Below are positions 1 to 8,374 of a DNA stretch of 64,000 nucleotides, one piece after another. The stretch's first letter is position 1; the number at the start of each line of letters is the position of its first letter. Origin of the DNA: an uncultured Candidatus Melainabacteria bacterium (GTDB taxonomy: Bacteria; Cyanobacteriota; Vampirovibrionia; Gastranaerophilales; Gastranaerophilaceae); assembly GCA_934693165.1 (NCBI GenBank), contig CAKUUX010000006.1, forward strand, positions 60,651-124,650, read 5' to 3'. A program made the position numbers and the translations under genes. Below the pieces are notes generated by a model. The model was not told where the DNA came from. It searched no databases and saw only the letters and a list, made by a program, of their open reading frames with translations.

Positions 1-1
1 A

Positions 2-73
2 GAAGAAATAAATACATATCTAAAAGATTTATCAAATAATTTTACAAAAACACAACAACAAACCAAGGCATAA
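2..73 (+). CDS. C-terminal end of a truncated gene (partial)
   Basis: An open frame enters from the left edge and stops with TAA at 71-73, encoding about 23 residues rich in Asn, Gln, Thr and Lys (it ends NFTKTQQQTKA). A strong terminator follows immediately, which fits the end of a real gene. Too little is present to assign a function. Confidence 0.4.
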   Translation, partial: EEINTYLKDLSNNFTKTQQQTKA

Positions 74-109
74 AAAAAGAGGAAAAAATTTTCCCCTCTT
101 TTTTTTTAT
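72..109. terminator. Bidirectional rho-independent terminator
   Basis: A hairpin (AGAGGAAAA against TTTTCCCCTCT, with a two-base bulge) is flanked by an A tract on the left and a run of nine Ts on the right. It can end the partial gene on the plus strand and trpB on the minus strand, which converge here. Confidence 0.7.
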
Positions 110-117
110 TCAAATTT

Positions 118-1329
118 TTATTTTAAAGGATATTTTTCCAAAACGAATGCAATATCTTTATCGCCTCTGCCTGAAAGATTAACTAAAATCTTTTCATTAG
201 GTTTCATTTGAGCAAGTTTAATTGCATAAGCTACAGCGTGAGAACTTTCTAATGCAGGAATAATACCTTCTAATCTTGAAAGTTCATAGAATGCTGAAAC
301 AGCTTCTTTATCGTTTACAGTTACGTAATTAACTCTTCCAGTATCGTTCAAATAACAGTGTTTTGGACCAACACCAGGGTAATCTAAACCACTTGCAACT
401 GAATATGCATTTGCAGGATTTCCTTCTTCATCTTGCAATAACAAGCATTTAAAACCGTGTAAAATACCTTCTTTTCCGTAAGTAATACTTGCAGCATTTT
501 CACCAATTTTTTCACCTTTACCCATTGGTTCTACACCGTAAATATTCACGTTTTCGTCATTTAAAAATCCATTAAAAATTCCGATTGCATTTGAACCACC
601 ACCAACGCAAGCAACAACGTGGTTAGGAAGGTCACCTGTCATTTCAAGAATTTGTCTATGAGCTTCTTTACCAACTATTGTTTGGAAGTGTTCTACAATC
701 ATTGGGAATGGATGAGGTCCAACAACTGAACCGATAGCATATAAAGCTGTTTCGTATTCTTTTGAATATGCGATAAATGCTTCATCTACAGCTTCTTTCA
801 ATGTCATTGTTCCACTTTTTACAGAAACAACATTTGCACCCAAAATTCTCATTCTTTCAACATTTGGCATAGCTTTTTGTATATCAACTTCGCCCATATA
901 GATATCACATTCAAGACCTAAAAGAGCTGCTGCTGTTGCAGTTGCAACACCGTGTTGACCTGCACCAGTTTCTGCAATAATTTTTTTCTTACCCATTTTC
1001 TTTGCAAGTAATGCTTCACCTAAACAATGGTTAATTTTATGTGCGCCTGTATGATTTAAATCTTCTCTTTTTAGATAAATTTCTGCGCCATATTTTTCAG
1101 ACAAGTTTTTTGCGAAATATACTGGGCTTGGACGTCCAACGTAATATTGCAATAAATCATTCAATTCTTTATTAAAAATTACATCATCTTTCAATTTATT
1201 AAAACATTCAGTAATTTTTTTAAACTCAGCTTTTAAACCTTCTGGTAAAAATTGACCACCATAGTTTCCAAAAAAGCCTTCTTCTGTTGGTAATGTAATA
1301 TTATTATTGTTAATTGTGTTTGTTTCCAT
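118..1329 (-). CDS. trpB: Tryptophan synthase beta chain
   Basis: This 403-residue protein is the PLP-dependent subunit that condenses indole with L-serine to make tryptophan in the cytoplasm. The PLP lysine lies in HTGAHKIN (K98), the catalytic glutamate in ETGAGQHG (E120), and the phosphate-binding loop is GGGSNAIG (243-250). Its length matches classical TrpB1. It overlaps the upstream trpR by 20 bases, so the two are co-transcribed and probably translationally coupled. No trpA is adjacent, so the alpha subunit must be elsewhere, or the enzyme works on free indole. Indole is plentiful in the gut, so salvage is plausible but inferred. The identification is secure. Confidence 0.97.
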   Translation of the reverse strand: METNTINNNNITLPTEEGFFGNYGGQFLPEGLKAEFKKITECFNKLKDDVIFNKELNDLLQYYVGRPSPVYFAKNLSEKYGAEIYLKREDLNHTGAHKINHCLGEALLAKKMGKKKIIAETGAGQHGVATATAAALLGLECDIYMGEVDIQKAMPNVERMRILGANVVSVKSGTMTLKEAVDEAFIAYSKEYETALYAIGSVVGPHPFPMIVEHFQTIVGKEAHRQILEMTGDLPNHVVACVGGGSNAIGIFNGFLNDENVNIYGVEPMGKGEKIGENAASITYGKEGILHGFKCLLLQDEEGNPANAYSVASGLDYPGVGPKHCYLNDTGRVNYVTVNDKEAVSAFYELSRLEGIIPALESSHAVAYAIKLAQMKPNEKILVNLSGRGDKDIAFVLEKYPLK

Positions 1330-1600
1330 TTTTATAATTCTCCATAAAATACTTTGCTATAACTGAATTTTCACCTTTTAGAATTTTAGAACCTCTTGTG
1401 ACTTTACAAAGACTAACATTTAACTCTTTTACAATATCACGTTGTGTTCTTCCTTCTGCTAACATAGACAAGATACGCCATCGTTTAGACAAGGTTTGCA
1501 TTTCGGATTCAGAAAGTAGTTCTTTTAAAAGAGTAACAACTTCATCTTTCGAATTTTGTTTTTTTATAATTTTTGCAATTTCATCAATGTTACTGTTCAT
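1310..1600 (-). CDS. trpR: Trp repressor family protein (TrpR/YerC-like)
   Basis: This 96-residue all-helical DNA-binding protein has the TrpR core: [14 protein letters not shown], then [17 protein letters not shown] and the recognition region [16 protein letters not shown] (TITRGSNxLK in E. coli TrpR). Family members bind operator DNA, TrpR proper when loaded with tryptophan. It precedes and overlaps trpB, the natural target. No Shine-Dalgarno lies before the ATG at 1600. Instead a TTGACA / TATCTT promoter sits so close that the predicted transcript starts at the ATG itself. YerC-type paralogues are a possible alternative, but linkage to trpB favours tryptophan control. Confidence 0.88.
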   Translation of the reverse strand: MNSNIDEIAKIIKKQNSKDEVVTLLKELLSESEMQTLSKRWRILSMLAEGRTQRDIVKELNVSLCKVTRGSKILKGENSVIAKYFMENYKNGNKHN

Positions 1601-1646
1601 AGTAACAAGATAAAATAAAAATTTGTTTCTGTCAATAGTAACAAAT
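1588..1646 (-). promoter_or_regulatory. trpR-trpB promoter with tandem putative TrpR operators
   Basis: On the minus strand a TTGACA box (1630-1635) is separated by 17 bases from TATCTT (1607-1612), placing the start of transcription at about 1600, the A of the trpR ATG. The ten-base word TTGTTACTAT occurs twice in the same orientation. One copy overlaps the -10 and start codon (1599-1608). The other abuts the -35 (1635-1644). Each also forms a short inverted repeat (GTTAC/GTAAC at 1589-1606; ATTTGTT/AACAAAT at 1621-1646). Binding by TrpR is inferred. Confidence 0.6.
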
Positions 1647-1689
1647 AACTATATTTAATATTTATTTACAATACGATTTTAATAATTCT

Positions 1690-1773
1690 GCTAAAGCCTG
1701 TAACAATAAAGGGTTTAGCTTATATAAATTTTCTGTTACAAGCCTAGCAATTTACATAAAAATGATGTATAAT
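1690..1773 (+). promoter_or_regulatory. Probable pflB promoter region with imperfect inverted repeat
   Basis: A TATAAT box (1768-1773) lies about 50 bases before pflB. The -35 is poor (TAGCAA at 1745-1750, 17-base spacing), which suggests dependence on an activator. Upstream, two arms (GCTAAAGCCTGTAACA at 1690-1705 and TGTTACAAGCCTAGC at 1734-1748) form an imperfect inverted repeat carrying the same GTAACA core seen at the trpR promoter. The regulator is unknown. Confidence 0.45.
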
Positions 1774-1824
1774 AGCTATTAGATTAATGTGTAGAAGATT
1801 ATAATTAATATATAGGGGGAAATT

Positions 1825-3909
1825 ATGACAGCAACTTTAGAAAAAAAGAAATTATACCCTACTACAGAATTTGTTGGTGGAAAATGGCAACAAGAAATTA
1901 ATGTTAGGGATTTTATTCAAAGAAATTATACTCCTTATGAAGGAGATTCAAGCTTTTTAGCTAACGCAACTGATGCAACTAAAAAATTATGGCAAGAATG
2001 TTGTGATTTACTAAAACAAGAACGTGAAAACGGTGGTGTTCTTGATATGGATACAAAAGTTGTATCAACAATTACATCTCACGGAGCAGGTTACATTGAT
2101 AAAGATTTAGAAACAATCGTCGGCTTACAAACAGATGCACCTCTTAAACGTTCTATGCAACCATTTGGTGGCATAAGAATGGCAGAAGGAGCTTGCAAAT
2201 CTTATGGATACCAAGTTGATTCTGAAGTTTCTGAAATTTTTACTAAATACAGAAAAACTCACAACCAAGGGGTATTTGATGTTTACACACCAGAAATGAA
2301 AGCAGCAAGACACGCTGCAATTATTACAGGTCTTCCTGATGCTTACGGCAGGGGCAGAATTATTGGTGATTACAGAAGAATTGCGCTTTATGGTATTAAT
2401 AGACTTATCGAAGATAAGCAAGAACAATTTAAATCTCTTGAAGGCGAAATGCGTCCAGAACGTATTCAATTAAGAGAAGAAATTACTGAACAAATAAGAG
2501 CTTTAGGTGAAATGATTGAGCTTGGTAAGATTTATGGTTTTGATATTTCTCAACCAGCTCGTAACGCTAAAGAAGCTATTCAATGGCTATACTTCGGTTA
2601 CTTATCAGCTGTAAAAGAACAAAACGGCGCAGCAATGAGTATCGGTAGAACTTCTACATTCTTAGATATTTATATCGAAAGAGATTTGAAAGAAGGAGTT
2701 ATAACAGAAGCCGAAGCACAAGAAATGATTGACCATTTTATTATGAAATTACGTCTTGTAAAATTTGCAAGAACACCTGAATACAACGAACTATTCTCTG
2801 GTGACCCAACTTGGGTAACTGAATCAATCGGTGGTGTTGGTATAGACGGAAGACCTTTAGTTACTAAAAACTCTTTCAGATACCTACACACATTAGAAAA
2901 CTTAGGTACAGCACCAGAACCAAATTTAACAGTACTTTGGTCAAAGAGATTACCACACAACTTTAAACAATATTGTGCACATATCTCAATTACAACTTCA
3001 TCAATTCAATACGAAAATGATGACCTAATGAGAGTTACTCACGGTGATGATTATGCAATTGCTTGTTGTGTATCATCAATGGTTGTAGGTAAAGAAATGC
3101 AATTCTTTGGCGCACGTGCAAACCTTGCAAAATGTTTGCTTTATGCAATTAATGGTGGTATTGATGAAAGATTAAAAGTTCAAGTTGGTCCAAAATACCG
3201 TCCAATCACTTCTGAATACTTAAACTATGACGAAGTTATGGAAAGATATGACGATATGATGGAATGGCTTGCAGGTTTATACGTGAATACATTAAACGTA
3301 ATTCACTACATGCACGATAAATACTGCTACGAAAGAGCACAAATGGCGTTACACGATAGAGATGTAAAACGTTACTTTGCAACAGGTATTGCAGGTTTAT
3401 CAGTTGTAGCCGATTCTTTATCAGCAATTAAATATGCAAAAGTAAAAGCTATTAGAGATGAAGACGGAATTGTTGTTGATTACGAAATTGAAGGCGATTT
3501 CCCTAAATATGGTAATAACGATGATAGAGTTGATCAAATCGCAGTTGATTTAGTTAAAAACTTTATGTCAAAAATCAGAAAACATTACACATATAGAGAT
3601 TCAATCCCTACAATGTCAATTCTTACAATCACATCAAACGTTGTTTACGGTAAGAAAACAGGCAACACTCCTGACGGTAGAAAAGCTGGTATTCCATTAG
3701 CTCCTGGGGCTAACCCAATGCACGGAAGAGATTCAAACGGTGCTGTAGCATCACTCGCATCAGTTGCAAAACTTCCGTTCAATGATGCTCAAGACGGTAT
3801 TTCAAATACTTTCTCAATTATTCCAAATGCGTTAGGTAAAGATGAAATCTTTATGGGAGATTTGAATATTTGCCTTGACGGTGGATGTTGTGAAACAAAT
3901 TTAAATTAA
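1825..3909 (+). CDS. pflB: Pyruvate formate-lyase core lacking its glycyl-radical domain
   Basis: This 694-residue protein matches the 10-stranded barrel of formate C-acetyltransferase, which cleaves pyruvate with CoA to acetyl-CoA and formate. The adjacent catalytic cysteines are in IACCVSSM (C414, C415), where E. coli PFL has C418/C419. Other landmarks are [15 protein letters not shown] and PNPMHGRD-like sequence near the C-terminus. Homology stops at PNALGKDE. The normal C-terminal 65-70 residues with the radical glycine are missing. In their place is a short tail with three cysteines ([13 protein letters not shown]), then TAA. The missing domain is the next gene. A strong ribosome site (AGGGGGAAATT) precedes the ATG. 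It is a real split rather than a lost frame, because the downstream part has its own ribosome site and start. Confidence 0.95.
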   Translation: MTATLEKKKLYPTTEFVGGKWQQEINVRDFIQRNYTPYEGDSSFLANATDATKKLWQECCDLLKQERENGGVLDMDTKVVSTITSHGAGYIDKDLETIVGLQTDAPLKRSMQPFGGIRMAEGACKSYGYQVDSEVSEIFTKYRKTHNQGVFDVYTPEMKAARHAAIITGLPDAYGRGRIIGDYRRIALYGINRLIEDKQEQFKSLEGEMRPERIQLREEITEQIRALGEMIELGKIYGFDISQPARNAKEAIQWLYFGYLSAVKEQNGAAMSIGRTSTFLDIYIERDLKEGVITEAEAQEMIDHFIMKLRLVKFARTPEYNELFSGDPTWVTESIGGVGIDGRPLVTKNSFRYLHTLENLGTAPEPNLTVLWSKRLPHNFKQYCAHISITTSSIQYENDDLMRVTHGDDYAIACCVSSMVVGKEMQFFGARANLAKCLLYAINGGIDERLKVQVGPKYRPITSEYLNYDEVMERYDDMMEWLAGLYVNTLNVIHYMHDKYCYERAQMALHDRDVKRYFATGIAGLSVVADSLSAIKYAKVKAIRDEDGIVVDYEIEGDFPKYGNNDDRVDQIAVDLVKNFMSKIRKHYTYRDSIPTMSILTITSNVVYGKKTGNTPDGRKAGIPLAPGANPMHGRDSNGAVASLASVAKLPFNDAQDGISNTFSIIPNALGKDEIFMGDLNICLDGGCCETNLN

Positions 3910-3931
3910 TAATCTGAAAGGAAAATAAATT

Positions 3932-4168
3932 ATGACAACAATGCAAGAAGAAAATTTAATAAATTTATTAGATGGATACGTTGAAAAAGGTGGCCACCAC
4001 TTGAACGTAAACGTATTCAATAGAGAAACATTGCTTGATGCTCAAGCACATCCTGAAAAATATCCACAATTAACAGTAAGAGTTTCAGGTTATGCTGTAA
4101 ATTTCATCAAATTGACTAAAGAACAACAAGATGATGTTATTTCAAGAACTTTCCATAGCGCAATGTAA
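3932..4168 (+). CDS. Separate glycyl-radical domain of pyruvate formate-lyase
   Basis: This 78-residue protein corresponds to the extreme C-terminus of PFL, including [18 protein letters not shown] and the radical motif RVSGYAV, with G53 as the glycine oxidised by the activase. It starts 22 bases after the core gene, in a different reading frame, behind its own ribosome site (GAAAGGAAAA). E. coli GrcA/YfiD is a similar free domain, but there it is a spare part for a complete PFL. Here the core has no such domain, so this protein should be an obligate subunit. Docking with the upstream core and activation by the downstream PflA are inferred from linkage and family knowledge. Confidence 0.93.
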   Translation: MTTMQEENLINLLDGYVEKGGHHLNVNVFNRETLLDAQAHPEKYPQLTVRVSGYAVNFIKLTKEQQDDVISRTFHSAM

Positions 4169-4180
4169 TTAAAACAATTA

Positions 4181-4212
4181 AGGGGCGTGAGGCATAGCCT
4201 CACGCCCCTTTT
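4181..4212 (+). terminator. GC-rich hairpin between the glycyl-radical gene and pflA
   Basis: A perfect 13-base stem (AGGGGCGTGAGGC with its complement, 3-base loop) is followed by four Ts. It is very GC-rich for this genome. It lies only 17 bases before pflA, so it may be a partial terminator that lowers activase expression relative to PFL, or a 3' stabiliser of the PFL message. Confidence 0.75.
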
Positions 4213-4228
4213 ACATAAAGGTTAAAAT

Positions 4229-4975
4229 ATGACAGAACAAATTTATGGAAATATTCATTCTTTGGAATCCTGTGGAACAGTTGATGGCCCAGGGATTAGA
4301 TTTGTTGTATTTACGCAAGGTTGCCCTATGAGATGCCAATATTGTCACAATCCTGATAGTTGGACAACTACAGAAAATAAAAAAATGTCCGTTGATGAAA
4401 TATTAGAAAAATACGAAGGTGTAAAAGAGTTTCTTCGTAACGGTGGACTTACAGTAACTGGGGGTGAACCTCTTTTACAGATTGATTTTGTAACAGAATT
4501 ATTTAAAAAAGCTAAAGAAAAACAAATTCATACTGCGCTCGATACATCAGGGATTTTATTTAACAGAAAAAATACAGAAAAAATCGACAAACTTTTGAAC
4601 TATACAGATTTAGTTTTGTTAGATATAAAACATATTGATAATGTCGAACACAAAAAATTAACAGGTATGCCAAACCTTAATATTCTTGATTTTGCAAAAT
4701 ATTTATCAGAAAAAAATATTCCTGTTTGGATTAGACATGTTGTTGTACCTGAAATAACTTATAACGAAAAATATCTATCAGAGCTGGGTGAATTTTTATC
4801 AACACTAAATAATATTAAGGCTTTAGACGTTTTGCCATATCACAATATGGCTATTCCTAAATATAAAAATTTAGGAATAAATTACTCGCTAAAAGATCTT
4901 CAGCCTTTAACCAAAGAAGAAGCCATAAAAGCTAGAGATATAATTTTAAATTCAATGAAAAAATCGAATAAATAA
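4229..4975 (+). CDS. pflA: Pyruvate formate-lyase activating enzyme (radical SAM)
   Basis: This 248-residue radical SAM enzyme has the cluster motif CPMRCQYC (C32, C36, C39), followed by HNPDSW and a GGEP motif (TVTGGEPLL). It uses SAM and a [4Fe-4S] cluster to abstract hydrogen from the PFL glycine. Length and motifs match PflA. Its substrate here should be G53 of the separately encoded glycyl-radical protein just upstream. That makes this a natural case of an activase acting on a free domain, either alone or docked in the core. Confidence 0.95.
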   Translation: MTEQIYGNIHSLESCGTVDGPGIRFVVFTQGCPMRCQYCHNPDSWTTTENKKMSVDEILEKYEGVKEFLRNGGLTVTGGEPLLQIDFVTELFKKAKEKQIHTALDTSGILFNRKNTEKIDKLLNYTDLVLLDIKHIDNVEHKKLTGMPNLNILDFAKYLSEKNIPVWIRHVVVPEITYNEKYLSELGEFLSTLNNIKALDVLPYHNMAIPKYKNLGINYSLKDLQPLTKEEAIKARDIILNSMKKSNK

Positions 4976-4977
4976 TA

Positions 4978-5376
4978 TTATCTTCCTAAATTGCAAGCAA
5001 TTTTTCTGTACAAATCTCTAACAACATTTTTATTTCCTTCAAGAATTAAAGAACCTTCTCCATCAGGAGTTTTTACCATAAATTCAATACAATAAAGCTC
5101 TTTTTGGCAAGTTCCACCAATTACTCCACCAAGGATAAAACCTATTGCACCAAAAGCAAGCCCACCGACTAAACAAGTAGCCAGCCCCTTGAGGTAAGAA
5201 GTTTTAAATTCTGTTTCTGTATAAATTTTTATATTATCTATTTCTGAATAGCCTAAACTTAAAAATGGTTGTTTAGCATTTTTATAGAGTAAAATTTCAT
5301 TGCTATTAATATCGATAAAAATATTTTTTAAATCATTATCAAACTTTAGTCCGTCAACATATTCAAGCTTAATCAT
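4978..5376 (-). CDS. Hypothetical protein with a glycine-rich hydrophobic segment
   Basis: This 132-residue protein is of no family I recognise. The N-terminal 60 residues look like beta strands. Residues 63-89 form a glycine-zipper-like hydrophobic stretch (LVGGLAFGAIGFILGGVIGG) that could be membrane-inserted. The C-terminus (FMVKTPDGEGSLILEG...) resembles the strands of small PH-like or YcxB-type domains that read lipid or membrane state. It has a ribosome site (GGAGAAA) before the ATG. It converges on pflA with only two bases between them. Function unknown. Confidence 0.7.
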   Translation of the reverse strand: MIKLEYVDGLKFDNDLKNIFIDINSNEILLYKNAKQPFLSLGYSEIDNIKIYTETEFKTSYLKGLATCLVGGLAFGAIGFILGGVIGGTCQKELYCIEFMVKTPDGEGSLILEGNKNVVRDLYRKIACNLGR

Positions 5377-5411
5377 AATTTTTCTCCGTATTTAACTTTC
5401 GACAAAATCAT

Positions 5412-5443
5412 TATAAAATTTCTACCTGACAAAAATGGACGTA
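5412..5443 (-). promoter_or_regulatory. Promoter-like element with ACGTCC box, copy 1
   Basis: Read on the minus strand, ACGTCC is followed after four bases by TTGTCA and then an AT-rich spacer, upstream of the gene at 4978-5376. A near copy of the whole 30-base block lies at 5549-5580, and a shorter one (5' half only) precedes the helicase gene at about 49049-49066. Confidence 0.45.
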
Positions 5444-5465
5444 TGTTTTCAAAGAAAAATAAAAC

Positions 5466-5491
5466 AAAAAAAAAGACTCTATAATAGAGTC
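5466..5491 (-). terminator. Rho-independent terminator (minus strand)
   Basis: The stem GACTCTA/TAGAGTC with loop TAA is followed on the minus strand by nine Ts. It lies well beyond the terminator of the aldehyde dehydrogenase operon, so it probably serves the candidate small RNA. Confidence 0.7.
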
Positions 5492-5534
5492 GGGATGATA
5501 AAATCATATTGTGTTAAATAGCGTATTATTTTTC
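5466..5534 (-). ncRNA. Candidate small RNA bounded by promoter and terminator
   Basis: On the minus strand TTGACA (5563-5568), a 16-base spacer and TATATA (5541-5546) predict a transcript starting near 5534. It would end at a 7-bp hairpin (GACTCTA/TAGAGTC, 5475-5491) followed by nine Us. The product would be about 65-70 nucleotides, has no convincing reading frame, and contains a second small stem (GATGATAAAATC region). The boundaries are inferred from signals only. Confidence 0.45.
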
Positions 5535-5540
5535 AGTACA

Positions 5541-5580
5541 TATATATTGTAAAATTTATCCCTGTCAAAAACGGACGTAG
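5541..5580 (-). promoter_or_regulatory. Promoter with ACGTCC box, copy 2
   Basis: The minus-strand order is ACGTCC, four bases, TTGACA (5563-5568), 16 bases, TATATA (5541-5546). This is a near-consensus promoter and a near-repeat of 5412-5443. It points at the candidate small RNA, not at a protein gene. Confidence 0.55.
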
Positions 5581-5615
5581 GGGTAAATAAGAAGTTTTAA
5601 GAATAAATTTTGAAT

Positions 5616-5645
5616 AAAAATAAAGCCTTATCTTTTGATAAGGCT
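5616..5645 (-). terminator. Terminator of the dehydrogenase operon
   Basis: A 9-bp stem AGCCTTATC/GATAAGGCT (5624-5645) with a four-base loop is followed on the minus strand by a T-rich tail. It lies just after the aldehyde dehydrogenase stop. Confidence 0.75.
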
Positions 5646-5657
5646 CTCGGTTTCATT

Positions 5658-7022
5658 CTATTTAAGAAAAATCCGGAGGAGTTTGTTGTAAAAGTTTTTA
5701 TAAGGTTGGTATCTCATTGGTAAATCCAACCAAAGTTTTTTATCTAAAGTGCTTTTTCTGTGTGAAAAAGTTTCAAATCCAAACTTGCCGTGGTATGAAC
5801 CCATTCCACTTTCGCCAACACCACCAAATGGCATTTCAGGAGTAGCCAAATGAACTACCACATCATTAATACAGCCTCCACCATATCTGCAGTGTTCTGT
5901 AATATGTTTAATATTGTTTTTATCTGTAGAAAACACGTACAGGGCAAGTGGATGAGGATGATTTTCAACTGTTTCTACAACCTCATTAATTGTTTTAAAA
6001 GTCAAAATCGGTAATACTGGACCAAAAATTTCTTCCTTCATAACGTTATCAGCCCAAGTTATGTTATCTAAAACGGTTGGTTCAATTTTTAAAGTTTCAG
6101 GATTTGTTTTTCCACCAATAATAGTTTTATCAAAATCTATCAAATTTCTTACACGGTTAAAATGTTTTTCGTTTATTATTTTTCCGTAATTTGGATTTTC
6201 AATAGGATTTTCACCAAATTGTTTAATAATTTCTTTTTTTATGGCTTTAATAAGTTCTTGTTTTATGCTTTCTTCACAAAGAATGTAATCAGGGGCAACA
6301 CAAGTTTGACCACAATTTAAGAATTTACCAAATACAATTCTCTTTGCACTTAAATCGATGTTTGCAGTTTTATCAATTATACAAGGGCTTTTTCCACCTA
6401 GTTCTAAAGCTACAGGAGTTAAGTGTTCTGATGCTGAACGCAAAACCTCTTTACCAACAGATTGGCTACCTGTAAAGAAAATATAGTCATATTTGTATGA
6501 TAAAAGTTGTTTATTTTCTTCTCGTCCACCTTTTACAACGGCAACATATTCTTCTGGGAAAACATCTTTTATTATTTTAGACACAATATCACTAGTGAAT
6601 TTTGAATATGCGCTAGGTTTTAAAATTACAGTATTTCCTGCAGAAATTGCATCAACTAGAGGTTCCATAGTTAGTAAAAATGGATAATTCCATGGACTCA
6701 TAATTAAAACATTTCCTCTTGGAACAAGTTTTATAATACTTTTAGAATGGAAGTTTGTTAACGGAGTTGGAACTATTTTTTCTTTTGCAAACTTCTTTAT
6801 GTTTTTAATCATATAAGAAATTTCATCAAGAGTTAGTCCAACTTCGCACATATAAGCTTCTGTTTCACTTTTTCCAAGGTCTTTGTTTAAAACTTCAAAT
6901 ATAGCAATTTCATTATCTTTTATTACTTTTTTTAATTTTTTAAGATATTCAATTCTTAAATTAATATCTAAAGTTTTACCTGATTTAAAAAACTTTTTTT
7001 GTTTTTCTAAAATATTATGCAT
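5658..7022 (-). CDS. Aldehyde dehydrogenase, ALDH3-type
   Basis: This 454-residue NAD(P)-dependent enzyme oxidises an aldehyde to the acid, or runs in reverse within fermentation. Visible landmarks are SPWNYP (109-114), FTGS (183-186), the general base in LELGGKSP (E207), the catalytic cysteine in GQTCVAPDY (C241) and the class-3 C-terminus GGVGESGMGSYHG. I chose the ATG at 7022, which has AAAGG upstream and overlaps the stop of the alcohol dehydrogenase. A GTG at 7034 would add four residues. It is coupled to the upstream iron alcohol dehydrogenase. The pair likely interconverts an alcohol, its aldehyde and the acid. The exact substrate cannot be read from sequence. Confidence 0.92.
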   Translation of the reverse strand: MHNILEKQKKFFKSGKTLDINLRIEYLKKLKKVIKDNEIAIFEVLNKDLGKSETEAYMCEVGLTLDEISYMIKNIKKFAKEKIVPTPLTNFHSKSIIKLVPRGNVLIMSPWNYPFLLTMEPLVDAISAGNTVILKPSAYSKFTSDIVSKIIKDVFPEEYVAVVKGGREENKQLLSYKYDYIFFTGSQSVGKEVLRSASEHLTPVALELGGKSPCIIDKTANIDLSAKRIVFGKFLNCGQTCVAPDYILCEESIKQELIKAIKKEIIKQFGENPIENPNYGKIINEKHFNRVRNLIDFDKTIIGGKTNPETLKIEPTVLDNITWADNVMKEEIFGPVLPILTFKTINEVVETVENHPHPLALYVFSTDKNNIKHITEHCRYGGGCINDVVVHLATPEMPFGGVGESGMGSYHGKFGFETFSHRKSTLDKKLWLDLPMRYQPYKNFYNKLLRIFLK

Positions 7023-8259
7023 GAACCAATTCACCTTTCTGAGTTAAATTTGTTTCGTTTTCTTCTAATACATCATAGAAAAATTGTTCAAGTTCTTCAA
7101 CACCCATTAGGACAGGAACAGGATATACTGGATTACTTTCCTTTTCTGCCATATAAGCAAGTTCTCGTATATCTTCTTTTTTAACATCAGGGAGTTTTGC
7201 ACCAATATTCATTTGTTTATTCAAATCCTTAATAGCTTGGATGAAAATTTCTGAAGCTTTATCTTTTGGAGTATTTTCACTCACAAGTCCTGCAGAAATA
7301 GCTAATTCTTTCAATTGCTTATGAATTTTATCACCGTAAGCTTCTAAAACATACGGGATAAGAACAGCATTTGCAAGTCCATGATGAGTATTATATTTAC
7401 CACCAAGAGAATGTGCTACAGCATGACAATATCCAACATAAGATACTGTAAAGGCACATCCTGCAAGATATGAAGCCCACATCATATTTTCTCTAGCCTT
7501 CATATTATTACCATCTTCATAAGCATTTTTAAGATTTTCAAAAACTAATCTTGTTGCTTCAAGTGCTTGGTGGCGTGTTTTTGGAGTTGTAGAATTTCCA
7601 ATATAAGCTTCTACAGCGTGCACTAAAACATCAACGCCACTATAAGCTGTTATACTTTTTGGTAAAGTTCTAGTTGTTTCTGGGTCTAAAACTGCATATT
7701 TAGGGATTAGTGGAAAATCACTTATCATATATTTTCTTTTTGTAAGTGAATCAGTAATTAAAGTTGCAACCGTTGTTTCTGTACCAGTTCCAGCAGTTGT
7801 TGGAATAGCAAATAGTAATGGAATTTTTTTGAAAACTTTTAAAATTCCTGCCATATCAATAATACTACGCTTAGGATTTGCAATACGCGCACCTGTTGCC
7901 TTTGCGCAATCAATTGCAGAACCCCCACCAAACCCGATAAGGGCTTGGCAGTTGTTAGTTAGATATAAATCTTTTGCATCTTCTACATTTTCAACAGTAG
8001 GATTTGAAACTACTCCATCAAATACAGTAACTTCAATGCCATTTTCTGATAATAAAGTTTCTAACTTTTGAGTTAATCCAATCTTTCGAACACCTCTATC
8101 AGTTACCATTAATAATCTACTAATCTTTTTCTCTTTTAAAACTGCTGGAATATCATCAAACTTTTTTAAGATTACAGGATTGTAGTAAGGAAGCAAAGGA
8201 ATGCTTACTTTAAAACAAAACTGAAAAATTCTGCAATAAATCTTTTTCAAAATATTCAT
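7015..8259 (-). CDS. Iron-containing alcohol dehydrogenase
   Basis: This 414-residue group III dehydrogenase has the nucleotide loop GFGGGSAIDCAKATG (109-123) and the metal ligands D210, H214, H279 and H293, in DVLVHAVEAY and YCHAVAHSLGGKYNTHH. The spacing matches FucO-type enzymes. It reduces an aldehyde or ketone with NAD(P)H. The first 25 residues are hydrophobic and basic, which is unusual for the family and may tether it to the membrane or a partner. It is the first gene of a two-gene operon with the aldehyde dehydrogenase, behind a promoter whose -10 is covered by a palindrome. Confidence 0.92.
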   Translation of the reverse strand: MNILKKIYCRIFQFCFKVSIPLLPYYNPVILKKFDDIPAVLKEKKISRLLMVTDRGVRKIGLTQKLETLLSENGIEVTVFDGVVSNPTVENVEDAKDLYLTNNCQALIGFGGGSAIDCAKATGARIANPKRSIIDMAGILKVFKKIPLLFAIPTTAGTGTETTVATLITDSLTKRKYMISDFPLIPKYAVLDPETTRTLPKSITAYSGVDVLVHAVEAYIGNSTTPKTRHQALEATRLVFENLKNAYEDGNNMKARENMMWASYLAGCAFTVSYVGYCHAVAHSLGGKYNTHHGLANAVLIPYVLEAYGDKIHKQLKELAISAGLVSENTPKDKASEIFIQAIKDLNKQMNIGAKLPDVKKEDIRELAYMAEKESNPVYPVPVLMGVEELEQFFYDVLEENETNLTQKGELVHA

Positions 8260-8335
8260 AAACTTACCTCTTATCCTTGCTTGAGGGATAGTTTTCTTAG
8301 GGTAATAAGTATTGCTCTAAAATAACTAGCTCTTT

Positions 8336-8374
8336 CTAGTATTGAATACTAGCAAAACTAGAAATGAATATCAA
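8336..8374 (-). promoter_or_regulatory. Dehydrogenase operon promoter with palindromic operator
   Basis: On the minus strand TTGATA (8369-8374) and TAGTAT (8346-8351) are 17 bases apart. A perfect palindrome, CTAGTATT-G-AATACTAG (8336-8352), covers the -10 and start region, and further CTAG words flank it. This is the architecture of a repressor site. It does not match the Rex or CRP consensus, so the repressor is unknown. Confidence 0.6.

Noticed and set aside
3880..3935. A frameshift or assembly error joining the two PFL parts
   Set aside because: The downstream part has its own ribosome site and ATG, the core has a distinct non-homologous tail, and the split lies exactly at a domain linker.
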